Source: Dehalococcoidales bacterium
Lineage (GTDB): Bacteria; Chloroflexota; Dehalococcoidia; Dehalococcoidales; UBA2162
Direction: 5' to 3'
DNA: 24,443 bases
Assembly (NCBI GenBank): GCA_016932435.1
Contig: JAFGCW010000008.1
Coordinates: 1-24,443 of the forward strand
Shown here: one piece after another, positions 1 to 7,328 of the stretch
How the letters are laid out: each line of letters starts with the position of its first letter
How positions within the stretch are numbered: position 1 is the stretch's first letter
Made by a program: the position numbers and the translations under genes
Notes under the pieces: model-generated
Databases searched by the model: none
Seen by the model: the letters and a program-made list of their open reading frames with translations, nothing else
What the model was told of the DNA's origin: nothing

Positions 1-72
1 CGTTTTTCCTTCCGGATTTATGATGATAGTAGAAAACGAGAACGAAAGGAAAAACAGAAAAAGGAGGAAAAA

Positions 73-237
73 ATGGAAATGACGCTGGCAATCTTCATGG
101 GGCTCGGAATCTTCCTGGGAATACCGGTGGTAATAGGTCTGGCGGTGACAGGCGGTTATCTGGCAGCAACTCACAAGAAATACCAGGCAAAGGCGAAGGT
201 GAAGGAAGCGGTCGGAACGGAGAAAGTAACAGCCTGA
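73..237 (+). CDS. Small single-pass membrane protein, 54 aa, unknown function
   Basis: ATG at 73 follows a strong AAGGAGG at 61-67 with 6-nt spacing; the stop is TGA at 235-237. The protein begins MEMTLAIFMGLGIFLG, giving one hydrophobic helix of about 25 residues with small-residue GxxxG-like spacing. A short basic tail follows, rich in Lys and Ala. Nothing identifies a function. A rho-independent terminator lies 42 nt downstream, consistent with the end of a transcript. The frame is open upstream to base 1 without a stop, so this could be the C-terminal anchor of a longer protein. The well-placed SD and the poorly structured Lys/Glu-rich upstream translation favour the ATG at 73. The size alone would make most gene callers skip it. 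Confidence 0.6.
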   Translation: MEMTLAIFMGLGIFLGIPVVIGLAVTGGYLAATHKKYQAKAKVKEAVGTEKVTA

Positions 238-279
238 GACAGAAGAGGGAGAAGGTAAATGTCCGGTAGCGGAAGAGAT

Positions 280-331
280 ACCGGCAGCGCCTGAAGAGAG
301 AGATACAAGAAAGGCGCTGCCGGTTTTTCAT
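280..331 (+). terminator. Rho-independent terminator
   Basis: A 13-bp perfect stem (ACCGGCAGCGCCT at 280-292, AGGCGCTGCCGGT at 312-324) is followed by TTTTTCATTTT. It ends the transcript carrying the small membrane protein at 73-237. Confidence 0.9.
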
Positions 332-711
332 TTTCCCAATGAAGGTTTATTGATAAATTTCTACCTATTTGCGAGTAATTTAATATTCTCTATCGTCAAA
401 ACCCGAATATGATCAGTGCTCTACAGTTAAAGCCACTTTCATGACAGTATATATAATGTTCCTCCATACCGACGAAAGTCGGTATCCAGGAAATTTTCCT
501 GACTAGATTTCTATCCGATCTATGTTTTAATCCCGTTCGGTTTACACGAAGATATTCATTATAAAAACTTAACGAAATATTTACGTGATTATTATATTCT
601 TTATACCTTCATCTATTCTTACGTGTTATGTTTTTTTATCGATAAAGGTATGAATATTACGTTCATAGAAAACCGGGGGTAATTTAACGTATTCATCGGA
701 GGGGATTTGAG
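332..711. other. Gene-free AT-rich intergenic stretch
   Basis: About 380 nt with no credible ORF. It holds the REP-like palindromes at 464-501. A TATAAT at 452-457 has no good -35 partner, so I do not call a promoter. The right end carries the SD GGAGGGG (698-704) of the next gene. Confidence 0.5.
464..501. repeat. REP-like palindrome, copy 1
   Basis: ATACCGAC (466-473), a GAAA tetraloop, then GTCGGTAT (478-485) form an 8-bp perfect hairpin. It is followed directly by a second palindrome, CAGGAAA-T-TTTCCTG (487-501). The first hairpin with its flanks (CCATACCGAC...GTCGGTATCCAG) recurs at 5894-5919 with GAGA in the loop. This suggests a dispersed intergenic repeat rather than a gene-specific terminator, and no T-tract follows. 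Confidence 0.65.
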
Positions 712-1848
712 TTGGTGAAGAGATTATTTAAGATACTAATCGTTGCCAGCATAGTCCTGTATTCACTTTCGGGGTGCTCCACTATCGATACTGATATTGA
801 TAGTCCGATTAATGCAGGTGCCGATGATCCGACTACTTCTGAGGATAATGGTTCAGAAATACCTGATACTGCCGATAATCCTCCGGAAGAACCGGCAGAA
901 CCTGAAATACCGCCAGACAGTATCGCACTCTTCGCTACTCTCTCCGGTGGTACTCAAAACAGCTTCCTGCGAGTTGAAGGAGGAAATGTAAACTGGGACA
1001 CCACTCATTACAAACTGCTCCGCTATATCCCCGGAGTAAATATGCTGCACGAGTTCGGCTGGACATCATCGAAAAGTTACTCGAAATCATTTATCTATGG
1101 TATTACTCAGGACAGATGGCTGTACGAGGTTAAGTGTTTCACCGACTCCGGCAGAAAGGATATAACCCGAAAAGACCCCAAAACCGGTCAGACCATCGGC
1201 AGCTTCGGCTCGATTACCACCTCCGATATGTACGATGGATTTACCATCTATGGAGACAGACTCATTTACCGTACGAAAATTTCTAAAAACCTGATGGGCA
1301 ATCGGAAAAGTGGCGGCAATGTGATGGTTATGAAGTTCGGTGAGACCACGGCTTCGCAGGTCTTGGACTATTACGACGAAAATAATACGGGTTGGTACCT
1401 TGGTATCGGAAGCGAACTGATTAGCATAGTGACCACCTATGAAGATAACGCGACATTCTATGATATTTATCGAGTAGATCCTGCGACTATTTCACTTGGC
1501 GAATTGCTTTACTCATTCGGGTCCGAAGAATATGTGGATTTTTTTGCCGGAGAAACATCGCTTTTCTGGAGTGAGGTAATTCCTGGTAGTGAAGGAGTGT
1601 ATATAGTAAAATTCACGCTTTCCGAATCTCCCGTCTATTTCCTGGAACTGACTGAAACCGATCCGTTACTTCTTACCGTCGATGAATCGAACGGAAAAGT
1701 ACTCATCACATTTAAAGATAATACTCCTGAAAGCCCGTTCTACTACCTTGCCGACATGTATACGGATGAGATCGAGGAACTTGATATCGAACCGGCGTTT
1801 TTCTCAAGTCTTATAAACGGGAACGGCCAGTTTTTAATCGTCGACTGA
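712..1848 (+). CDS. Unknown lipoprotein with acidic/proline linker, 378 aa
   Basis: The protein starts MVKRLFKILIVASIVLYSLSG-C, a signal peptide with a lipobox (LSGC, Cys22). It should be lipid-anchored on the outer face of the membrane. Residues about 24-70 form a low-complexity linker rich in Asp, Glu and Pro. The remainder (about 72-378) alternates aromatic and polar beta-strand-like segments with several Tyr/Asp-rich turns. This may be a beta-propeller-like fold, but I recognise no specific family. The start is TTG at 712, or the adjacent GTG at 715, set by the SD GGAGGGG at 698-704. It appears monocistronic, with more than 350 nt of gene-free DNA on either side. Function is unknown. Confidence 0.75.
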   Translation: MVKRLFKILIVASIVLYSLSGCSTIDTDIDSPINAGADDPTTSEDNGSEIPDTADNPPEEPAEPEIPPDSIALFATLSGGTQNSFLRVEGGNVNWDTTHYKLLRYIPGVNMLHEFGWTSSKSYSKSFIYGITQDRWLYEVKCFTDSGRKDITRKDPKTGQTIGSFGSITTSDMYDGFTIYGDRLIYRTKISKNLMGNRKSGGNVMVMKFGETTASQVLDYYDENNTGWYLGIGSELISIVTTYEDNATFYDIYRVDPATISLGELLYSFGSEEYVDFFAGETSLFWSEVIPGSEGVYIVKFTLSESPVYFLELTETDPLLLTVDESNGKVLITFKDNTPESPFYYLADMYTDEIEELDIEPAFFSSLINGNGQFLIVD

Positions 1849-2236
1849 TCAATATTTCTGCTGGTAGTTGAATACGAATACATTCTCCAGGTAATGTTTG
1901 GGTATTCACTTTTCTGTTTCTTTTCCTGCGGGAGTGTAATGTCCGGTTTACCGGTGATTCTGAGATTTCTCCTTACCATCCAGTGTGCTAAGACGCGTCG
2001 CCGGAGGAAATGTCTTGACGGGCAACTGTATCTCAACCGGGTTAAGACACCTGTAAATTCGATCCTTTTTTGCGATTTTGCATCTCCTGTCTTTTTTGTG
2101 ATGACGTTTCTCAGGATTAATTGAAATGAGTGTATCTTTAATTAGGAATTCGGTAAACAGATATGTTAAAACTATTCTGTAGATTGTCAGTATCACGGTA
2201 AAGTTGATAAATATGATAGTTATTATAGTATTTTCA
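1849..2236. other. Gene-free intergenic stretch
   Basis: About 390 nt between the lipoprotein and the PLP enzyme. Short overlapping ORFs exist on both strands but lack SDs and have Arg/Cys/Phe-rich compositions typical of shadows. I see no clear terminator or repeat. Confidence 0.4.
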
Positions 2237-2267
2237 TTGGACGTCTGTACCTACGATTCAGTATAAT
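2237..2267 (+). promoter_or_regulatory. Candidate promoter for the PLP-enzyme/NifU-like pair
   Basis: TTGGAC (2237-2242) and a consensus TATAAT (2262-2267) are separated by 19 nt, longer than the 17-nt optimum. The SD AGGAAGGAG lies at 2274-2282 just downstream, so the 5' UTR would be very short. Confidence 0.35.
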
Positions 2268-2288
2268 ACCTACAGGAAGGAGACATCA

Positions 2289-3632
2289 TTGACCAGCGAA
2301 CATTCTCTCGAATGGGTTCGAAACGATTTTCCATCTTTACAAAATCTCCAGAACGGATTCCCGCCTGTTTATTTTGATAATGCCTGCAACACGCTTGTAC
2401 CCAAACGGGTTATAGAATCGTTTAACGAGTATTATAACGATTTTCCTGCTTGCGGTGAAGGCAGAAGCAGGCACTGGTTTGCCCAGGAAGTAACCGACCG
2501 TATCGACGGAAACCCTGACAGGGGAATGAAGGGTTCGCGAAATATTATCAAGGATTTCATTAATGCCGATTCACATAAAGAGGTAGTATTTACTCTGAAC
2601 TCCAGCCATGGTGTAAATATAGTGGCGCTTGGGACTCAGTTCAAGCCGGGTGATGTTGTCCTTCATACCGATAAAGAACATAATTCGAACCTGATTCCCT
2701 GGCTTCGTTTGCAGAAGAAGGGTATCATCAAAGCAATACCCATAGATTCTACCAAAGATGGCGAAATCGACCTGAACATGTTCGAAGATCAACTTAAGAA
2801 TAACCGGGTCAGGCTGGTCAGCATGGGATACACGTCGAATCTTACCGGTTATACCATTCCCGCAAAAGAGATTATCAGACTGGCTCATCAATACGGCGCG
2901 AAAGTCCTTCTGGACGGCGCCCAGACTGTCCCCCACCAGGCTGTTGATGTGAAAGACCTGGATGTGGATTTCCTGGTATTTTCTTTGCACAAGATGTGCG
3001 GGCCGAGAGGGGTCGGTATTTTTTATGGGAAGGCTGAATATCTGGGTAAGGAAGTCCTGGAAGAAAATGAGACTGAAGATGTGGTGTTACCTACCATGCT
3101 CGGTGGCGATACTATAATCGACACCACCTACGAAGAATATAACCTGCTGATGCCGCCGGAGAGGTTCGAGGTTGGTCTGCAGGACTATCCGGGTCAGATA
3201 GCCGCCGGAGCAGCGGTGGAGTACCTGTTAAATGTAGGTATGGATAATATCAGGACTCAGGAAGAGTTGCTGAATACCTACCTGTCAGGGAAGCTTCTCG
3301 ACCGTTATGGCAACCTTGGCTGGTTTAATATCCTTGGCCCGAGGGACCCTGCTAAAAGAAGCGGAATACTTTCATTCGAGATTAAAAGACCGAACGCTAA
3401 CGGGATAGCTGAGGAACTGAGTGAGAAAAAGAATGTGATGATACGGGACGGACAGTTCTGCGTCCATTCCTATCTCAATAAAGTATTCGGCCAGGGATGG
3501 TCGGGTCCGCAGTTACCGAGTGAACAGAGAATGATGTACAGGGCTTCTTTTTACTTTTATAATACTATTGAAGAGTGTGATATTTTCATGGAAACCCTTG
3601 ATGAGGTTTTCAGAGAACGTTTCTACCTATAA
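2289..3632 (+). CDS. Aminotransferase class V / cysteine desulfurase-like PLP enzyme, 447 aa
   Basis: This is a fold-type I PLP enzyme of the SufS/CsdA group, which moves sulfur from cysteine to an enzyme persulfide. Visible motifs are YFDNACNT near the N-terminus, HTDKEHNSNLIPW, DGAQTVPHQAVDV (PLP-contacting Asp and Gln), and SLHKMCGPRG with the Schiff-base lysine at K235. A candidate persulfide cysteine is C391 in RDGQFCVHSY. Family members usually show R-x-G-x-H-C-A there, so the surroundings are atypical while the Cys is kept. Length is slightly above the usual 400-420 aa. Start is TTG at 2289, with SD AGGAAGGAG 6 nt upstream. The next gene, NifU/IscU-like, begins 34 nt after the stop, supporting a role in sulfur transfer. 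An isopenicillin-N-epimerase-like or other class V activity is not excluded. Confidence 0.85.
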   Translation: MTSEHSLEWVRNDFPSLQNLQNGFPPVYFDNACNTLVPKRVIESFNEYYNDFPACGEGRSRHWFAQEVTDRIDGNPDRGMKGSRNIIKDFINADSHKEVVFTLNSSHGVNIVALGTQFKPGDVVLHTDKEHNSNLIPWLRLQKKGIIKAIPIDSTKDGEIDLNMFEDQLKNNRVRLVSMGYTSNLTGYTIPAKEIIRLAHQYGAKVLLDGAQTVPHQAVDVKDLDVDFLVFSLHKMCGPRGVGIFYGKAEYLGKEVLEENETEDVVLPTMLGGDTIIDTTYEEYNLLMPPERFEVGLQDYPGQIAAGAAVEYLLNVGMDNIRTQEELLNTYLSGKLLDRYGNLGWFNILGPRDPAKRSGILSFEIKRPNANGIAEELSEKKNVMIRDGQFCVHSYLNKVFGQGWSGPQLPSEQRMMYRASFYFYNTIEECDIFMETLDEVFRERFYL

Positions 3633-3666
3633 CCATAACCAAAAACAACACGGAGCAGGTCACATA

Positions 3667-4074
3667 ATGGACGAAATAGTAGCCGAAAAATACAAAGAAT
3701 TAATGAGAGAAGGATTTAAAAACGCCGGCTCTTTTGAAAACCCCAGTTACTTTATTGATTCGAAAGCGGAAGGTATACACATTTGCGGTAAGGGAGAAAG
3801 CGATTATATCAACGTGTACGTAATGATAAAAGACGGTATGATAGAGGATATAAGGTATTTATGCAGTTGCGACCCTACGGCAAATGTGGTTATCGAAGCC
3901 CTGTGCGAACTGGTAAGAGGCCTTTCTATCGAAGAGGCAAGGAACATACCTAAAGAGAAATTCTACGAATGGATCGGTAGCGAGGGCGGCGGAGTCAGAC
4001 GCAAGGTATGGGGAACTATCGAATTGATAAACCGCGTTTTTAACCGAACCGCAAACTACGCTTCACCCGAATAG
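3667..4074 (+). CDS. NifU/IscU-like protein lacking the third cysteine, 135 aa
   Basis: Resembles the N-terminal NifU/IscU Fe-S scaffold fold. Cys40 (HICGKGESD, where scaffolds have ACGD) and Cys66 (YLCSCDP) are 26 residues apart, as in IscU. A K-D-G-M-I-E-D segment lies between them, and GLSIEEA corresponds to the G-x-S-L-x-E-A helix. The third scaffold cysteine near residues 105-112 is absent (EWIGSEGGGVRRK), though Cys68 and Cys80 are extra. It may therefore bind a metal, cluster or persulfide differently. The ATG at 3667 has an SD-like GGAGCAGG upstream. An in-frame ATG at 3568 would overlap the previous gene and add 33 residues unlike the family, so I reject it. It is probably cotranscribed with the cysteine-desulfurase-like gene and ends before a terminator at 4230. 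Confidence 0.7.
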   Translation: MDEIVAEKYKELMREGFKNAGSFENPSYFIDSKAEGIHICGKGESDYINVYVMIKDGMIEDIRYLCSCDPTANVVIEALCELVRGLSIEEARNIPKEKFYEWIGSEGGGVRRKVWGTIELINRVFNRTANYASPE

Positions 4075-4229
4075 ATTAATTTTATTCCTTAAACTTCTAA
4101 CCTTTGTGTGATTGGTATACAATATCCGGTGAATCTGTTTCTGCCTGCTCCTCGACTTGACACCATCGATGGTAAAACAAAATCTCAGCAACGATAACTG
4201 GCGATAGCTGAAATTACCTGAAAGAATCA

Positions 4230-4259
4230 AGGGGCAGGATCAATATCCTGCCCCTTTTA
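4230..4259. terminator. Terminator between convergent genes
   Basis: An 11-bp perfect stem (AGGGGCAGGAT at 4230-4240, CAAT loop, ATCCTGCCCCT at 4245-4255) is followed by TTTT on the plus strand. It lies between convergent gene ends (4074 and 4285) and could serve both, but the T-tract favours the plus strand. Confidence 0.8.
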
Positions 4260-4284
4260 CTAAATACTCTGACCTACTTCAAAT

Positions 4285-4932
4285 CTAATTGTACTTCTCC
4301 AGTGCGACGAAACAATCCGGTAACACCTCTCCGGTTTCAGGATTTCTTGGTGAATGGATATTATACATATACCCGGTTTCGCCATATCTGCCCAGAGTGT
4401 TTTCATCACATCTGTCGGTATCCATGCATATGTGAGTGGCGCGCAGCGCCATGGTTACTTCATTACTCCCTTCATAATGTTCATGCTCCCATAAGTATTC
4501 GCACTCGATGTTTAAAAAACACTCCCTGATCCTCGGTGCATCAACTGAAACTGCCTTTTCCGACCTTAATCCGGATTTGGTTATTTCCTCGTCTTCATAA
4601 GCATTGTTTTTTATGGTATCAGTGCATTTATCATAAACATCCCTGGAGGGAAAATTCAGAACACAGCACTTGCGGTCCTGTATCGTCTTGTACATGCGAC
4701 CTCTTTTGTTGACCGAACCGATAATGCAAAGAAATTCGCCGTTATCGCCTACAAAGGTCGACCATGATTGCAGGCAGGCATTTTCTTTACCATTGTTTTT
4801 ATATGACGCGACAACGAAAAGCGGTGACGGTATAGCAGTTAAAAAATCCTGCCAGGAAAATGCAGTTATTTCATCAAACCAATCGTATTGCTTTTTAAAC
4901 GTCGGTGGCTTGGAATCGAACTCTTTTTTCAT
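4285..4932 (-). CDS. Flavin reductase-like (FMN-binding split-barrel) protein, 215 aa
   Basis: The segment AIPSPLFVVASYKNNGKENACLQSWSTFVGDNGEFLCIIGSVNKRGRMYKTI matches the FMN-binding split barrel of the flavin-reductase / DIM6-NTAB family. It has the family pattern of P-x-P-V/L, then an N-A-x-S/W-type segment, then a small-residue/aromatic run. RDVYDKC and SGLRSEKAVSVDAPRIRECFLNIECEY follow the usual order. Such proteins bind FMN, and some reduce it for partner oxygenases; the electron donor cannot be told here. The ATG at 4932 has GAGG about 7 nt upstream. It is the last gene of the minus-strand operon, 50 nt after the dehydrogenase. Nine or so cysteines is rather many for this size. Confidence 0.7.
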   Translation of the reverse strand: MKKEFDSKPPTFKKQYDWFDEITAFSWQDFLTAIPSPLFVVASYKNNGKENACLQSWSTFVGDNGEFLCIIGSVNKRGRMYKTIQDRKCCVLNFPSRDVYDKCTDTIKNNAYEDEEITKSGLRSEKAVSVDAPRIRECFLNIECEYLWEHEHYEGSNEVTMALRATHICMDTDRCDENTLGRYGETGYMYNIHSPRNPETGEVLPDCFVALEKYN

Positions 4933-4982
4933 TGTAATTCCTCATTACCAGGTAATTCTTCAAGATTTCCATGAATGTATTT

Positions 4983-5855
4983 TTAGCCACCTCTCATATA
5001 TTTCGTGTACGCTTCGTATACTATCGATTCGTCGAGATTTTCCATCAGCCTGGCTACCGGTATTTCGGCACCAAGTTCTTCCGCCATTTCTATCGCCAGT
5101 ACCTGGTCCTTGTTGATAAATTGAGGTGGGGGCGAACCGTCTGCCGGTGGCGGCGGAGGTGGCATTCTCCTCATTCCGGAATCAAGCCTGCTTCTCATGC
5201 TGTTCGCCATCCAGCTGCCGCCGGTACCTTCTTCCATGACATCGAGCATCATCTTCATTTCAAGACCTGCTTTTAACCCGACATTCAGACATTCATGGAT
5301 AACCGTGCCCATATTAAACGCGACCATGTTGTTTACCAGCTTGTAGGCTTGCCCGTTTCCTATCTCTCCTGCCCTGAATACCTTTCTGCCCATCGCTTCG
5401 AATACCGGCCAGCACGTATCGACCACATCATCATCGCCACTTACCATCAATGTAAACTGGCCAATTTCGTTGGTAGGGATGTTCTTGGTAACGCCTATAT
5501 CGATTACCCGGACGCCCTTTTCCTTGCCCTTTTCATACAGTTCTCGCGGGTAATAGGGTCCGATAGTGCTGGACAAGATGATTATGCTGCCTTCTTTTGC
5601 GCCTTCCCAGATTCCGTCTTTGCCGAAAACAACCTCCTCCGTCTGCGGAATGTCACGGACCATACTGATCACGGCATCACTTACTTCCATCAACTCACGG
5701 CAGGAACCTGCGGCTGCAGCTCCTTCAGCCACTACTTTATCGACGGCTCCTTTATTAAGGTCATATACCGTCAGCGGGATACCGGCTTTCAGTATGCTTC
5801 TCGCCATTACGTTACCGATATCTCCTACTCCAACAAATCCCATCTTTAAAGTCAT
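4983..5855 (-). CDS. 3-hydroxyisobutyrate dehydrogenase-family oxidoreductase with polyproline insert, 290 aa
   Basis: This is an NAD(P)-dependent beta-hydroxyacid dehydrogenase. The N-terminal Rossmann motif GFVGVGDIGNVMA has glycines at 9, 11 and 14. The substrate-side segment is DIGVTKNIPTNEIGQFTLMVSGD. The catalytic lysine is K172, with N176, in GNGQAYKLVNNM. The family oxidises beta-hydroxyacids or reduces semialdehydes such as tartronate or methylmalonate semialdehyde; the substrate is unknown here. A Pro-rich insertion (residues about 231-245, six prolines then three) sits in the all-alpha C-terminal domain, where relatives have a helix. SD AAGGAG lies 7-8 nt before the ATG at 5855. 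It lies in the minus-strand operon between the URO-D-like gene (148 nt upstream, with a REP-like repeat in the gap) and the flavin-reductase-like gene. Confidence 0.85.
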   Translation of the reverse strand: MTLKMGFVGVGDIGNVMARSILKAGIPLTVYDLNKGAVDKVVAEGAAAAGSCRELMEVSDAVISMVRDIPQTEEVVFGKDGIWEGAKEGSIIILSSTIGPYYPRELYEKGKEKGVRVIDIGVTKNIPTNEIGQFTLMVSGDDDVVDTCWPVFEAMGRKVFRAGEIGNGQAYKLVNNMVAFNMGTVIHECLNVGLKAGLEMKMMLDVMEEGTGGSWMANSMRSRLDSGMRRMPPPPPPADGSPPPQFINKDQVLAIEMAEELGAEIPVARLMENLDESIVYEAYTKYMRGG

Positions 5856-5891
5856 AACACAGCTCCTTTTCCATATTTTCCGTTACTAAAA

Positions 5892-5968
5892 AACCATACC
5901 GACGAGAGTCGGTATCCAGATACCAGGCTGTCTCCAGGTTTTCCGGATGTCGGCTTCCGCCGGAATGG
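5892..5968. repeat. REP-like palindromes, copy 2 (two hairpins in opposite orientation)
   Basis: ATACCGAC (5896-5903), GAGA, GTCGGTAT (5908-5915) repeats the element at 466-485. A second, related hairpin follows at 5945-5967 in inverted orientation: read on the minus strand it begins CCATTCCGGCGGAAGCCGAC. Two REP-type hairpins facing each other about 30 nt apart is the arrangement called a REPIN. It sits in the 148-nt gap inside the minus-strand operon and may affect RNA stability. Confidence 0.6.
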
Positions 5969-6003
5969 TAAAGTGGTCTATATGCAGTTCTTAAACGGGT
6001 TGT

Positions 6004-7257
6004 CTAGTTGTACACGCCGTATTCCTTGGTAAAGTCGATCATAGCGTGAAGATTTTCCGGTTTGGCGAAATCAGGAACGACCCTGGGGCACATCACATAG
6101 CCACCATCTTTGCCGACGTAATCTATCAGCTTCTTAACATGGGCTTTTACTTCATCGACAGTACCGGCCGTAAGCAGTGAGCCTGGGAAATTACCTCTGA
6201 TGCACATATGGCCTTTGAGGATATCTTTCGCCCTGAAAATATCGGTGGAGTCGAAATGTGCCATGATCTTGCCTTTCGGCAACTCGAGAAGATACTCAAG
6301 ACGCGTCGTCCAGTCTCCCTCGAAGAAGATACAGGGGATGATTCCCTTATCGATAACGGCTAAATAGATCTTCTTTAACCCGGGCCAGTAAAATTCCTCG
6401 AACTGCTTTTTAGACATAAATCCATCGGAACCACGGTGGGTAGCCATAAAACTTCTCTTGTGGTGTTCTCGGTATGGCATTGCTGCGATTCGCTTCAAAC
6501 TTTTCTCCAGGAAATAATCTATGAGTTCATGGAGTTTGTCCGGCTGGCGGTACATGTCCATCATCGTTCCCGGCATTCCCCGGAAACCGTTCATGACCTG
6601 ATCGTAGGGCGATCCACCGGCGCCCATACCGCCGACGGGGAAACCGATTTCTTCCACTGCGGCGTTTATATTCGGTATGGTTTTTCTCCATTCGGCGATC
6701 TCGCGTCCGACTTCCTGGAGTGTGGCTATTGAAGCTGCCAGGTCAGGTCTTGCCAGAGCTTCGGCTATCATCATTGCGCCCATCTGTCCCCTGCCGGCAT
6801 CGGAAAGGTCCGGGAAATTAGCCCAGGCTTCCATGGACCCCACGGTTCTCGGCATGAGATATCTGAGTGTGAAATTCGTAGAGTCTCCCATCACCAGGTC
6901 GTATTCATCCGCCATCATGAATTCGCCTTCGATCGCCTGGTTGCCGGTGTTTTCGGGGACTCCATGCCCCGGCCATCTCTGTGTCTTCGGGTCGAGTTTC
7001 TCGAGAGCTTTGCCGGGCTGCAGTCCCTGGATGTAAAACAGAGAATCAGGCTGGAAATCCACCACTGTCTTCTTTACCGCCTCAAGCCACTTCTGCGGCT
7101 CATAATAGACAATAGAGAAAGGCTGGTTGGTGTACCTCGCCGGAAAATAACCGAAAGACATATCGATCGGTACGCGATCCGGTATCTTTAACTCGATTGT
7201 ATCGGCAAGCCTTTGATCTCTTTCCTTGTATAGTTCCTCCGGTGATTTTTCTGCCAT
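6004..7257 (-). CDS. Uroporphyrinogen decarboxylase-family protein (methyltransferase-like), 417 aa
   Basis: This has a URO-D/MtaA-type TIM barrel. Recognisable segments are RLADTIELKIPDRVPI near the N-terminus, SDGFMSKKQFEEFYWPGLKK, FFEGDWTTRLEYLLELPKGK, RGNFPGSLLTAGTVDEV and PENLHAMIDFTKEYG. Relatives are uroporphyrinogen decarboxylases or zinc-dependent methyltransferases acting on methyl-corrinoids. In the position where MtaA-type enzymes have their His-x-Cys zinc ligands, this protein has FFEG (E313). It keeps Cys residues in GHMCIRGN and YVMCPRV. True heme-pathway URO-D is unlikely, given the length of 417 against about 350 and the context. SD GGAGG lies 6-7 nt before the ATG at 7257. 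It is paralogous to, and collinear with, the gene immediately upstream in the operon. Confidence 0.85.
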   Translation of the reverse strand: MAEKSPEELYKERDQRLADTIELKIPDRVPIDMSFGYFPARYTNQPFSIVYYEPQKWLEAVKKTVVDFQPDSLFYIQGLQPGKALEKLDPKTQRWPGHGVPENTGNQAIEGEFMMADEYDLVMGDSTNFTLRYLMPRTVGSMEAWANFPDLSDAGRGQMGAMMIAEALARPDLAASIATLQEVGREIAEWRKTIPNINAAVEEIGFPVGGMGAGGSPYDQVMNGFRGMPGTMMDMYRQPDKLHELIDYFLEKSLKRIAAMPYREHHKRSFMATHRGSDGFMSKKQFEEFYWPGLKKIYLAVIDKGIIPCIFFEGDWTTRLEYLLELPKGKIMAHFDSTDIFRAKDILKGHMCIRGNFPGSLLTAGTVDEVKAHVKKLIDYVGKDGGYVMCPRVVPDFAKPENLHAMIDFTKEYGVYN

Positions 7258-7328
7258 ATACTACCTCCACATACACATTTTGCTAGCTAACTTTACTAAA
7301 GGTGGTGACATCCGTCAAATAGATATCC

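Noticed and set aside
259..294. 11-codon ORF MSGSGRDTGSA after AGGGAGAAGG
   Set aside because: It runs into the terminator stem and has no support beyond a weak SD.
95..331. Minus-strand 78-aa ORF rich in Arg, Leu and Pro
   Set aside because: It is antisense to the small membrane protein and its terminator and has no SD.
1894..2124. 76-aa plus-strand ORF after the lipoprotein
   Set aside because: No SD, Cys/Phe/Arg-rich composition and no recognisable domain.
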